From NCBI GenBank assembly GCA_964514145.1, contig CAZEPM010000058.1, forward strand, positions 1 to 12,304: a stretch of DNA of 12,304 nucleotides, read 5' to 3'. The stretch's first letter is position 1; the number at the start of each line of letters is the position of its first letter. The translations under genes and the position numbers were made by a program. The notes under the pieces were generated by a model that did not search any database, had not been told where the DNA came from, and saw only the letters and a program-made list of their open reading frames with translations. The DNA is from Phocaeicola_A sp964514145. Lineage in GTDB: Bacteria > Bacteroidota > Bacteroidia > Bacteroidales > Bacteroidaceae. Shown here piece after piece: positions 1-7,141 of this stretch.

Positions 1-9
1 TTTAAAGAT

Positions 10-1071
10 ATGCCCTTAAAACCAGTCTTTCGCGTCAGACGCTGCATACTGATTATACTGTTAGTTTTCATCTTTCTATGTAGGTATAGTCAATCGATTA
101 GTGAGTGGTACGTACAAACTGTCTATCCGTCGCTTACTGGCTTTCTGTCCGCGTTGTCCTCGTTTACCTGCTATTCGCTAGAAGAATTCGTCGTTGTATT
201 CTTCCTTATTCTGCTCATTGCATATCCGATCATTGCTCGCCGGAAGGCTGACAAGACACCCAAACGGAGAATTATCACCACAGAGATTGAGCTAATCGCG
301 TGGATATACGTATGGTTTTATCTGGGGTGGGGTATCAATTACTTCCGTTCTTCTTTCTTCACACGTACTGACACCACACCGGTTGAATATGCCGACACCA
401 TCTTCCGGCAGTTCCTTCTGAACTACACGGATAGTCTGAATAGTTATTACTTGCCCGAGACGGAATTTGGTTTAGTCCCTTTCGAAGAAGAAATCAAGGC
501 ATTATACGATCAACGGGCAACAGCCTACGGCCTCTGTCACCCACGATCATACCAGCATCCGAAGAAAGTATTTTTCAATGCACTCTATTCAGGCGTTGGA
601 GTCTTAGGTTATATGGGGCCATTCTTTGCCGAATCACAACTTAATTCTGACTTACTTCCTTTACAACGTCCGTATACCTATGCCCACGAGCTGTCTCATT
701 TATTAGGAGTAAGTAGCGAAGCAGAAGCCAACTTTTGGGCATATTACATTTGTACGCATACCACCCAACGAGAAATTCGTTACAGCGGATATTTCGGATT
801 ACTCCCATACGTCATACTCAATGCCGGCAACTTGTTAGATAAAGAAACATATGCCGCATGGCTCGCAACAATCAGACCTGAAATCATAGACCAGTTAAAA
901 GATATACGAGTGTATTGGAAAGCGCGATACAGCCCATTCATCGGTTCGATACAAAACAAACTGTATGATTGGTTCCTCAAGAACAATCGGATCGGTTCCG
1001 GGCGAAAGAATTATGCAGAAGTCATCAATATGGTCATTGCGTGGCACATCGGCAAGGAAATGCTCGACTAA
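10..1071 (+). CDS. DUF3810 family membrane-anchored putative zinc metalloprotease
   Basis: 353 residues if ATG 10 is the start. The frame is still open to the window edge (three more codons), so the true start could lie upstream. Hydrophobic segments near residues 12-26, 58-76 and 93-110 suggest three N-terminal membrane helices, followed by a soluble domain. That domain carries an HELSH motif (HExxH, residues 226-230) and a downstream SEAEANF stretch whose Glu239 is the likely third zinc ligand, the gluzincin layout seen in DUF3810 proteins. Family membership and the motif are clear. Peptidase activity, substrate and the side of the membrane on which the domain sits are inferred. The gene looks more GC-rich than the amidase and MCE genes that follow, and a 361-bp spacer separates it from them, so it is probably a separate transcription unit. 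Confidence 0.85.
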   Translation: MPLKPVFRVRRCILIILLVFIFLCRYSQSISEWYVQTVYPSLTGFLSALSSFTCYSLEEFVVVFFLILLIAYPIIARRKADKTPKRRIITTEIELIAWIYVWFYLGWGINYFRSSFFTRTDTTPVEYADTIFRQFLLNYTDSLNSYYLPETEFGLVPFEEEIKALYDQRATAYGLCHPRSYQHPKKVFFNALYSGVGVLGYMGPFFAESQLNSDLLPLQRPYTYAHELSHLLGVSSEAEANFWAYYICTHTTQREIRYSGYFGLLPYVILNAGNLLDKETYAAWLATIRPEIIDQLKDIRVYWKARYSPFIGSIQNKLYDWFLKNNRIGSGRKNYAEVINMVIAWHIGKEMLD

Positions 1072-1219
1072 AAGCGCCAAAGCAACATACAGGTTCGAAC
1101 ACAAGGTCACTTAGCTATAAAACAACCTTGCTCTTGTTTCGTATTCAATTGCTCAGATTCGCGTAAATTTGATATCAGTCCTGTCACAGTAAGTAGCCCG
1201 TCATCGACAAAACACTTCC

Positions 1220-1370
1220 TGGAATAACAAACTCCATCATGCGGGAAGTTCCGACGGACAAATGCTGATGTAACCACGGGCAGATACTGAGATAACCACG
1301 GATGGATACGGAGGTAACTACGGACAGATACTGAAGTGTCCGCCGACTCAATCCTAATGCTTTTATTCCA
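1220..1370. repeat. Short inverted repeat bracketing the tandem array (possible MITE ends)
   Basis: TGGAATAA at 1220-1227 is matched by its reverse complement TTATTCCA at 1363-1370, a perfect 8-bp inverted repeat with the 22-bp array between its arms. This is the arrangement expected of a small non-autonomous element of about 150 bp. The arms are short and I see no target-site duplication outside them, so the element interpretation is tentative. Confidence 0.35.
1245..1332. repeat. Imperfect 22-bp tandem repeat (four units)
   Basis: Four head-to-tail 22-bp units begin at 1245, 1267, 1289 and 1311. Units two to four share a core like GAgGTAACcACGG followed by a GATAC ending. Unit two against unit four matches at 19 of 22 positions, three against four at 17, two against three at 16, one against two at 15. 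A further degenerate half-matching unit (11 of 22) may run to 1354. The period is not a multiple of three and no frame is open through it, so it is a non-coding minisatellite. It resembles in architecture the tandem-repeat MITEs known from Porphyromonas gingivalis (23-nt units), but I cannot establish homology. Confidence 0.75.
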
Positions 1371-1385
1371 TAAAAACTTAAAACA

Positions 1386-1420
1386 TTTGTAGAGTATTCA
1401 AGTAAAAGTAATTATTTTTG
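1386..1420 (+). promoter_or_regulatory. Putative Bacteroidota-type promoter for the amidase-MCE unit
   Basis: TATTTTTG at 1413-1420 fits the TAnnTTTG -7 consensus of Bacteroidota, with a TTTG at 1386-1389 as the -33 element. The 23-bp spacer is slightly long. Transcription would start near 1427, leaving only a few untranslated bases before ATG 1433. This is a motif match only. Confidence 0.35.
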
Positions 1421-1432
1421 CTCAATAGAAAT

Positions 1433-2590
1433 ATGCATATCAGAAGAAGTCACATATTGCTTTGGTTCCTTTTGATAGGAATACTTCCACTACTCAATCC
1501 TACACTCATGGCAAGGGATTTTGTGGTAATACTCGATGCCGGACATGGCGGACATGATGCCGGTGCGATAGGCCGTATATCAAAAGAAAAAAACATCAAT
1601 CTCAAAGTAACTCTAGCAGTAGGCCAATTGCTCGAGAAAAACAATAAAGATATTAAAGTTGTATATACTCGTAAGACGGACACATTTATCGCTTTGCACA
1701 AACGAGCTGAAATAGCCAACAATGCCAAAGGCGATCTGTTTATTTCTATTCATACGAACTCATTGCCTAAAGGTAAGATTGCCAGAGGCACAGAAACTTA
1801 CACACTGGGACTTCACAAGACTAAAGAAAATCTAGCCGTTGCCCAAAAAGAAAACTCGGTAATCTTGATTGAAAGCGACTATAAACAACGCTATGCCGAT
1901 TTTAATCCGAATTCTGCCGAGAGTTATATCATGTTTGAATTTATACAAGACAAAAACATGGAACAAAGTGTAGCATTAGCCAGCAACATACAAGATCAGT
2001 TCCGCTTAACGGCTAAACGCAATGATCATGGTGTGCGACAAGCCGGATTCCTAGTGTTGCATGCAACATCTATGCCTAGTGTACTTGTTGAACTTGGCTA
2101 TATTTCAACGCCGGACGAAGAACAGTATCTGAACTCTCAGGCTGGTATCAACGCACTGAGTAAAAGTATCTACAACGCTATATTGGCCTATAAAAACAAC
2201 AACGCATCTGTCAGCGGAAACACCAAAACCATGCAACCTAGACCAGAAACGAAATCGGTCACTCATCAACAAACTAAAACAAGAGAAAAGACAACTCCGT
2301 CAAACAATCATTCGAATAAGCCTATATTTAAAGTGCAAATCATGAGTACTTCAATAAAGCTGAATCCTGATGACCATCGGCTGAAAGGCTTAAAACCGGT
2401 AGAGATCATCCAAGAGGGTAAATTATACAAATATTTCTATGGTTCGTCTACAGACTACAATCAGATATACAATCTACGCAAGCAAATATTACCTAAATTT
2501 AAGGACGCCTTTATCACGGCTTATCGCAATGGAAAGAAAATGGATGTCAATCAAGCTATCGAAGAATTTAAACAACAAAGAAATCAATAA
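1433..2590 (+). CDS. N-acetylmuramoyl-L-alanine amidase (Amidase_3) with C-terminal SPOR-like domain
   Basis: 385 residues, a zinc amidase that cleaves the bond between MurNAc and the stem peptide of peptidoglycan, in the periplasm. An N-terminal signal peptide (about residues 1-27, ending LMA before RDF) precedes the Amidase_3 domain. Visible active-site elements are DAGHGG (35-40, zinc His38), Glu52, SIHTNS with His107, and VLVELGYIS with catalytic Glu220. The insertion between His107 and Glu220 is long, as in AmiA/AmiC-like cell-division amidases, where such a helix occludes the active site. A Thr/Lys/Gln-rich linker (about 255-295) leads to a SPOR-like domain (about 297-370), a fold that binds denuded septal glycan. 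ATG 1433 is preferred to the in-frame TTG at 1418 because the latter overlaps the -7 box and adds nothing to the signal peptide. The gene lies 27 bp upstream of an MCE gene, probably cotranscribed. Confidence 0.92.
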   Translation: MHIRRSHILLWFLLIGILPLLNPTLMARDFVVILDAGHGGHDAGAIGRISKEKNINLKVTLAVGQLLEKNNKDIKVVYTRKTDTFIALHKRAEIANNAKGDLFISIHTNSLPKGKIARGTETYTLGLHKTKENLAVAQKENSVILIESDYKQRYADFNPNSAESYIMFEFIQDKNMEQSVALASNIQDQFRLTAKRNDHGVRQAGFLVLHATSMPSVLVELGYISTPDEEQYLNSQAGINALSKSIYNAILAYKNNNASVSGNTKTMQPRPETKSVTHQQTKTREKTTPSNNHSNKPIFKVQIMSTSIKLNPDDHRLKGLKPVEIIQEGKLYKYFYGSSTDYNQIYNLRKQILPKFKDAFITAYRNGKKMDVNQAIEEFKQQRNQ

Positions 2591-2617
2591 ACCTAGAAAA
2601 CAAAAGGAATTATAATT

Positions 2618-3514
2618 ATGAAGAAATATATAACAAAAGAAATAAAAATTGGTATTACCGGTATCATCACAGTCGTAATCTTGTTTATTGGTATCAAATT
2701 TCTGAAAGGAATCAATATGTTTAAGGCTACAAATTATTATTATGTAGCCTATGAAAACGTAAACGGACTGGCACTGTCGAGTCCGGTATATGCTGATGGA
2801 TATAATATAGGTATAGTCCGTTCCATACAATATGATTATCAAAGACCGAGACACGTAATAGTTGCAATCGAAGTAAATAAAGAACTACGAATTCCTAAAG
2901 GAAGTGAGGCCGAACTAGTAACTGAAATGTTAGGAACAACAAAGATGAATCTGTTATTGGCTAATAATCCTCGCGAACATCATAACATAGGTGATACCAT
3001 TTTGGGATATGTCAATGGTGGATTGATGACTGAAGCGGCCAAACTAGTCCCTACGATACAACAAATCTTACCAAAGTTGGACACCATCGTGACTTCTCTA
3101 AACCAACTTATTACAGACCCTGCTCTAGTAGCAACATTACACAACACCCAACAAATCACGGAAAATTTGGCAATCACAACAAACGAACTAAACAAATTAA
3201 CCCGTAATGATCTTCCCCAACTCACCGGAAAACTCAACCATATTGGCGACAATCTAATCACAATTAGTGACAATCTGAGCCAAACAGACTATAGCAGCAT
3301 GATGCTAAAGGTTGACAGCACACTGACTAACGCAAGATTTCTCAGCTGGAAACTGACCCAATGTGACAACACAATAGGATTACTTCTTAATGACACTTTA
3401 CTCTATCATAATTTGAATACCATGACTTATAATGCAGCAACACTTTTAGAAGATTTGAAATCTCATCCAAAGCGTTATGTACATTTTTCACTTTTTGGGA
3501 AAAAAGACAAATAA
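2618..3514 (+). CDS. MlaD/MCE family protein (phospholipid-transport substrate-binding subunit)
   Basis: 298 residues. A single membrane anchor near residues 11-28 is followed by an MCE domain (about 38-116) with the family's VNGLALSSPVYADG and YNIGIVRSI segments. From about residue 140 to 280 the protein is largely helical and polar, and it ends with an HPKRYVHFSLFG segment that I associate with Bacteroidota members. By family knowledge MCE proteins form hexameric rings on the inner membrane and pass lipids across the periplasm together with a MlaE permease and MlaF ATPase. Neither partner is encoded here, so they must be elsewhere if they exist. AGGA at 2605-2608 lies 9 bases before ATG 2618. 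The 27-bp gap to the amidase indicates an operon. Family call is firm; the lipid cargo is unknown. Confidence 0.88.
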   Translation: MKKYITKEIKIGITGIITVVILFIGIKFLKGINMFKATNYYYVAYENVNGLALSSPVYADGYNIGIVRSIQYDYQRPRHVIVAIEVNKELRIPKGSEAELVTEMLGTTKMNLLLANNPREHHNIGDTILGYVNGGLMTEAAKLVPTIQQILPKLDTIVTSLNQLITDPALVATLHNTQQITENLAITTNELNKLTRNDLPQLTGKLNHIGDNLITISDNLSQTDYSSMMLKVDSTLTNARFLSWKLTQCDNTIGLLLNDTLLYHNLNTMTYNAATLLEDLKSHPKRYVHFSLFGKKDK

Positions 3515-3529
3515 TATAAAAATGAAGCT

Positions 3530-3766
3530 ATTTAGATCTTGTCTAAATTAGTATCTAAATAAGAAAATACTTGGAAACTGCTTTAAAAAATTGAAAACGA
3601 ACAAGGAAAGAATTATTTTTTCTGAGATTTATTTAGAGTAATTCAATCGAATAAAACAAACTAAACAGTTAACATACAGCAGGTTTTGTTTTTGCAAAGT
3701 GCACTAAAAAACAGAAAAACAAGGTGTTATTATTAATATATTGTTTTTTAAGTATATAGTCTAAAT
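3530..3766. promoter_or_regulatory. Cluster of five TCTAAAT/ATTTAGA heptamers
   Basis: Exact copies lie at 3530-3536 (ATTTAGA), 3542-3548 and 3554-3560 (TCTAAAT), 3631-3637 (ATTTAGA) and 3760-3766 (TCTAAAT). The first two form a perfect 7-bp inverted repeat with a 5-base TCTTG loop. The second and third are direct repeats with a 12-bp period. The first pair could fold as a hairpin just after the MCE gene, but no T-run follows it, so a classical terminator is unlikely. A protein-binding site cluster is an inference from number and arrangement. Confidence 0.4.
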
Positions 3767-3791
3767 TCCAATTTTGCAAAAAAAAGAGCAC

Positions 3792-3822
3792 TTGTTTATA
3801 TAGAATTATATTTTCTATTTTG
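3792..3822 (+). promoter_or_regulatory. dnaA: Putative dnaA promoter
   Basis: TATTTTG at 3816-3822 is one T short of the TAnnTTTG -7 consensus, with TTG at 3792-3794 as a possible -33 core and a 21-bp spacer. A start near 3829 would give a leader of about 40 bases covering the 13-bp direct repeat. The match is imperfect and rests on sequence only. Confidence 0.3.
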
Positions 3823-3829
3823 CATTCAG

Positions 3830-3861
3830 ATGTTTGACAAGTTAATAAATGTTTGATAAGT
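3830..3861 (+). promoter_or_regulatory. 13-bp direct repeat in the dnaA leader
   Basis: ATGTTTGACAAGT (3830-3842) and ATGTTTGATAAGT (3849-3861) match at 12 of 13 positions with a 19-bp period and an AT-only 6-base spacer. They lie between the putative -7 box and the dnaA start codon, where a DNA-binding repressor or an RNA-level control element could act. No function is known. Confidence 0.4.
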
Positions 3862-3868
3862 GTACCCT

Positions 3869-5266
3869 ATGATGGAGAATAATCATGTAGAGCTATGGAA
3901 TCGTTGTCTACGTGTAATTCGTGACAATGTAACAGAGCAAGCATATGACACGTGGTTTAAACCTATTATACCTTTAAAGTATGAAAATCCTACATTGACT
4001 GTAGGAGTTCCAAGTCAGTTCTTCTATGAATATATAGAAGATAAGTATTTGGCATTGTTACGTATGACACTCCATAAAGAAATCGGAGAAGGAACACAAT
4101 TAATGTATAGCGTATTAATCGACAAAACCAATCGCATTACAACCAATATCCCTTCAGACGATAAGACAATTGCCAAACCTAATATCCCGAAAAAAGATGG
4201 TAACCAGATTCCAACATTAAGTCCAAACCAAGCAGAACAAACCTTAGATCCACACCTGAACCCCAAATACAGGTTCGAGAATTTTATCGAGGGAGACAGC
4301 AACAAACTATCTCGTACAGTTGCTGAAGAAGTCGCGCTTCATCCGGCAAAAACCTTTAACCCGCTATTTATATATGGCACATCAGGCGTAGGAAAAACCC
4401 ATTTAGTCAATGCCATCGGAATGCGTATATGCGAACTTTATCCGCAGAAACGCGTATTGTATATATCTGCTCATCTGTTTCAGGTACAATTTGTTGATGC
4501 AACGTTGCGCAACAAAGTCAACGAATTCATTAAATTTTATCAGACTATTGATGTACTTATCATTGACGACATACAAGAATTTGCCTCGATGACCAAAACT
4601 CAAAATACATTTTTCCATATTTTCAATCATCTGCACCAAAATGGCAAGCAACTTATCATGACCTCTGACCGACCACCAATGGATTTGCAAGGTATGGAAA
4701 ACAGACTCCTTACACGTTTTAAATGGGGTTTATTAGCTGAACTGGAGAAACCGAATGTCACGTTACGCAAAGAAATCTTGCGTGAGAAGATACACCGTGA
4801 CGGACTGGAATTCCCGGAATCAGTCATCGATTTTGTTGCTGAAAATGTAAACGAAAGTGTGCGCGACTTAGAAGGCATTGTCAATTCTTTAATGGCATAT
4901 TCTACAGTCTACAATAAAGATATTGACATAAATTTAGCCGAAAGCGTGGTAAACCGCATCGTAAAAGTAGAAAAGAAAGAAATAACCATTGATGGGATAA
5001 TCAATACAGTATGTAAACATTTCGATATTGAGACGGGAAGCCTGCATGCCCATACAAGAAAACATGAAGTCGTGAAGGCACGTCAGATCGCTATGTACCT
5101 TGCCAAAAAATATACAGACGTATCTTGCTTAAAAATCGGACAAATGATAGGTAAAAAGAACCATGCAACCGTATTACACTCATGCAAGATCGTTAAAAAT
5201 CAATTGGAAACCAATAAAAGCTTTCGTAGCGAATTAGAAGAAATAGAAAACAGCATATATAAATAA
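3869..5266 (+). CDS. dnaA: Chromosomal replication initiator protein DnaA
   Basis: 465 residues, the AAA+ ATPase that binds DnaA boxes and opens the replication origin. Domain I covers about residues 1-85 (NHVELWNRCL start, DTWFKPI motif) and a variable linker about 86-130. The AAA+ core has Walker A GTSGVGKT (170-177), Walker B LIIDDI (230-235), the NRLLTRF arginine finger (Arg283) and SVRDLEG of sensor 2 (Arg332). Domain IV has the helix-turn-helix ending in the DnaA signature GKKNHATVLHS (428-438), which reads the DnaA box. ATG 3869 gives MMENNHVELW; the adjacent ATG 3872 is equally possible. The GTG at 3860 is less likely because it lies inside the direct repeat and adds only MYP. The gene is convergent with the sulfatase-type gene and lacks the dnaN neighbour common in other phyla. 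Confidence 0.97.
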   Translation: MMENNHVELWNRCLRVIRDNVTEQAYDTWFKPIIPLKYENPTLTVGVPSQFFYEYIEDKYLALLRMTLHKEIGEGTQLMYSVLIDKTNRITTNIPSDDKTIAKPNIPKKDGNQIPTLSPNQAEQTLDPHLNPKYRFENFIEGDSNKLSRTVAEEVALHPAKTFNPLFIYGTSGVGKTHLVNAIGMRICELYPQKRVLYISAHLFQVQFVDATLRNKVNEFIKFYQTIDVLIIDDIQEFASMTKTQNTFFHIFNHLHQNGKQLIMTSDRPPMDLQGMENRLLTRFKWGLLAELEKPNVTLRKEILREKIHRDGLEFPESVIDFVAENVNESVRDLEGIVNSLMAYSTVYNKDIDINLAESVVNRIVKVEKKEITIDGIINTVCKHFDIETGSLHAHTRKHEVVKARQIAMYLAKKYTDVSCLKIGQMIGKKNHATVLHSCKIVKNQLETNKSFRSELEEIENSIYK

Positions 5267-5297
5267 ACTGACAAGAAACCGATACACCAAAACTATG

Positions 5298-5352
5298 AAG
5301 ACAGGCTCATAAACTCCCTCCCTAAGAGCAAAATATGAGACATGCCAGTCTT
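5298..5352. repeat. Imperfect inverted repeat between convergent genes
   Basis: AAGACAGGC (5298-5306) pairs with GCCAGTCTT (5344-5352) with one mismatch, and the adjoining TCATA (5307-5311) pairs with TATGA (5334-5338), leaving a 5-base bulge and a loop of about 22 bases. It lies downstream of dnaA and beside the assembly gap. There is no T-run, so it is a poor intrinsic terminator in either direction and may be part of a repeated sequence that broke the assembly. Confidence 0.4.
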
Positions 5353-5387
5353 GATGAGAAAGAGCGAAAGCTGGAGAGTGGCTCTCT

Positions 5388-5487
5388 NNNNNNNNNNNNN
5401 NNNNNNNNNNNNNNNNNNNNNNNNNNNNNNNNNNNNNNNNNNNNNNNNNNNNNNNNNNNNNNNNNNNNNNNNNNNNNNNNNNNNNNN
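5388..5487. other. Assembly gap (100 Ns)
   Basis: Exactly 100 undetermined bases, the usual placeholder for a gap of unknown length. Reading frames must not be carried across it. It cuts off the 3' end of the sulfatase-type gene. Immediately left of it is a perfect small palindrome, GAGAG-TGG-CTCTC (5374-5386). Confidence 0.97.
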
Positions 5488-7106
5488 TTTAAATAGTAGT
5501 CGAGTCTGCGTGGTTCGTTATGGTCGTTCAGGTAGTAGCGCAAGTTTTCTTTAAAGTATTCAGAGGCAAGGGATAGGGTTTCGTCTTTGTAGGGTGTCTG
5601 AATTCCTCCCAAATCGAGCAGGGTGTGGAAGACACAGTCTGATCCTATGGCTTTTTCTTGATGGGTGGTCATGTTGTACCATGTGGCGGGGTAGGCATGC
5701 GCATATTCGGATGATGTCCAGATGATGAAGGGGACGTTGAGCTGATAGAAGGTTGGATAAGGAGAGGCATGCAGGAATCGCATTCGTTTGTCGTCGTAAA
5801 TGTCTTCTCCATGATCGGAGGTGTAGAGTAGGGCACATCGGGTGTTTGTCTGTTTCAGCTCGTATATAATGGAGGCTAAAAACCTGTCGGTGTAGCGAAT
5901 AGAGTTATCGTATGCATTGATCATTTCGGTTCTCTTCTTATATGAGGCGTCATTTATCATGTCCGGCTTAAAGTAGGCATTTTGGGTGTCGTAGCGATCG
6001 TTGTAGTTGAAGTGTGAACCGTAGGAGTGTAACACGATGAAAAGTCGGTTGTGTCCTTGTCGGATAGCTTCTTTTATGTAGGGTATTAGTATCTCGTCTT
6101 TCGGATTGTTTTTCAGGTTGTCTTTGACGAACACGACTTCATTGGCTTCTTCTCCTAGAAAGTCGATAAACGAGTGATTACGCATTTGGTTGGAGAAGAA
6201 GCAGGTATGGAATCCGGCTTCGCCATAGGCTGCAATGATGCCTTTCGAGGAGTATAGCACGTCATAGTCGTTTGCTGTTGCCATTGAAAGCAGAATGGGA
6301 ACGCTCTTGTGTGTTGTGTTACTTTGGCTCATGGCATCGCGAAATACGAGTAACTCGCTTTCTTGACTGAGCATAGGATTGGTGGGTCGCTGATAGCCGT
6401 AGAGTTGCCAACTTTGTGCACGACTGGTTTCTCCAATGACAAACAGAATGATTTCACTTTCATCGTCTGTATGGGTCGTATTTGCCTCGAATCGAAAGTC
6501 TTTTGATGTTTCATGATAGTGTGATGAAGCCTTGGATCGCTGCATTGCCAGATAGCAGTTGTAACAAGCATTCAAAGGGAAAAGGCTGTCATCAATGTGA
6601 TAATTCTGATAACGATAACCCACAAAGCCTGTCAGTAAACCAATAATCAGAGACAGTAGACCGATACGAAAGCCTTTTCTTCGAAACGACTTATCCAAGT
6701 CTTGTTTTTTCTTGATTGCCCGGATGGCTAACAGTATTATCGGAATGTAGAGAATGATGACAAACGATATGGGTATGCTCAATTGGCGGAGCAGTTCGTT
6801 AACTTCTAAAACATTTGTTGTCACCAGATTGAGCCACATATCTACGGCTATAGGTCCTTGCTTGAAAAGGTATAGTAAGACCAGCTGGAAAGCTCCTAGA
6901 AAGATTACGGGGAAAAGATAAAGAATCGGCTTGCCAATCCTACGTGTACACGATAGCACCAGCAGATATACACCTAATGGCAAGCATATCATAGTCACTC
7001 CAGCACAGAAAGATAAGTTTTCGGTGAAGATCAAAAGGATGTTGGGTAGGATCAAGCCAAATAGTGCGAAAAAATATAATGTGGTTTGTTTATATATCCA
7101 TTTCAT
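5488..7106 (-). CDS. Phosphoethanolamine transferase-like sulfatase-fold membrane enzyme (3' end lost in gap)
   Basis: 539 residues are visible from ATG 7106 before the gap, and the C-terminus is missing. Five hydrophobic helices (about 11-28, 32-52, 60-82, 112-132, 148-165) precede a periplasmic alkaline-phosphatase-superfamily domain. Its metal and catalytic residues are recognisable by comparison with EptA/MCR enzymes: FVIGETSR (Glu225), a Thr264/Thr265 nucleophile candidate in NTTHKSVP, HSYGSH (His365), YTSDHGED (Asp431, His432) and FLHASPY (His446). Such enzymes move phosphoethanolamine from phosphatidylethanolamine to lipid A, core sugar or other surface glycans. The acceptor cannot be told from sequence. 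The GTTAGGAATT before the ATG offers an AGGA ribosome site with tight spacing. It starts 35 bp after an LptF/LptG permease gene, which fits LPS modification. The downstream residues after the Ns do not continue a recognisable domain and should not be joined on. Confidence 0.88.
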
Positions 7107-7141
7107 AATTCCTAACTATATTGAGTTGAGTATACCTTTCT

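Larger units (their letters stand above)
1072..1432. other. Intergenic region between DUF3810 gene and amidase gene
   Basis: This 361-bp stretch has no convincing gene. It holds a weak 6-bp hairpin (AAACAA 1120-1125 with TTGTTT 1134-1139) just after the DUF3810 gene, an imperfect 22-bp tandem repeat, a short inverted repeat around that array, and a putative promoter at its right end. I see nothing else in it; a GGTTCGAA string at 1092-1099 resembles a tRNA T-loop but has no tRNA around it. Confidence 0.7.
3515..3868. other. AT-rich intergenic region upstream of dnaA
   Basis: This 354-bp stretch has no convincing gene. It is strongly AT-rich with several A and T runs. It contains five copies of the heptamer TCTAAAT/ATTTAGA, a putative dnaA promoter and a 13-bp direct repeat just before dnaA. 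I looked on both strands for TTATNCACA-type DnaA boxes and saw none, so origin function is not supported. Confidence 0.7.

Noticed and set aside
1092..1140. tRNA-like strings (GGTTCGAA, then GGTCACTTAGCT)
   Set aside because: The elements are in the wrong order for a tRNA, and there is no acceptor stem, anticodon arm or matching T-stem.
1245..1332. CRISPR array
   Set aside because: The 22-bp units are contiguous without unique spacers, and no cas genes are present.
1418..1432. Upstream TTG start for the amidase (five extra residues)
   Set aside because: It overlaps the TATTTTTG -7 box and ATG 1433 begins a normal signal peptide.
3530..3548. Intrinsic terminator of the amidase-MCE unit
   Set aside because: The 7-bp stem is AT-rich and is not followed by a T-run.
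3860..3868. GTG start for dnaA (adds MYP)
   Set aside because: It lies within the second copy of the direct repeat, and ATG 3869 or 3872 matches the usual DnaA N-terminus.
5322..5487. Continuation of the sulfatase-type protein through the Ns to a stop at 5322
   Set aside because: The 100 Ns are a placeholder of unknown length, so the frame cannot be carried across, and the 21 residues beyond it show no family features.
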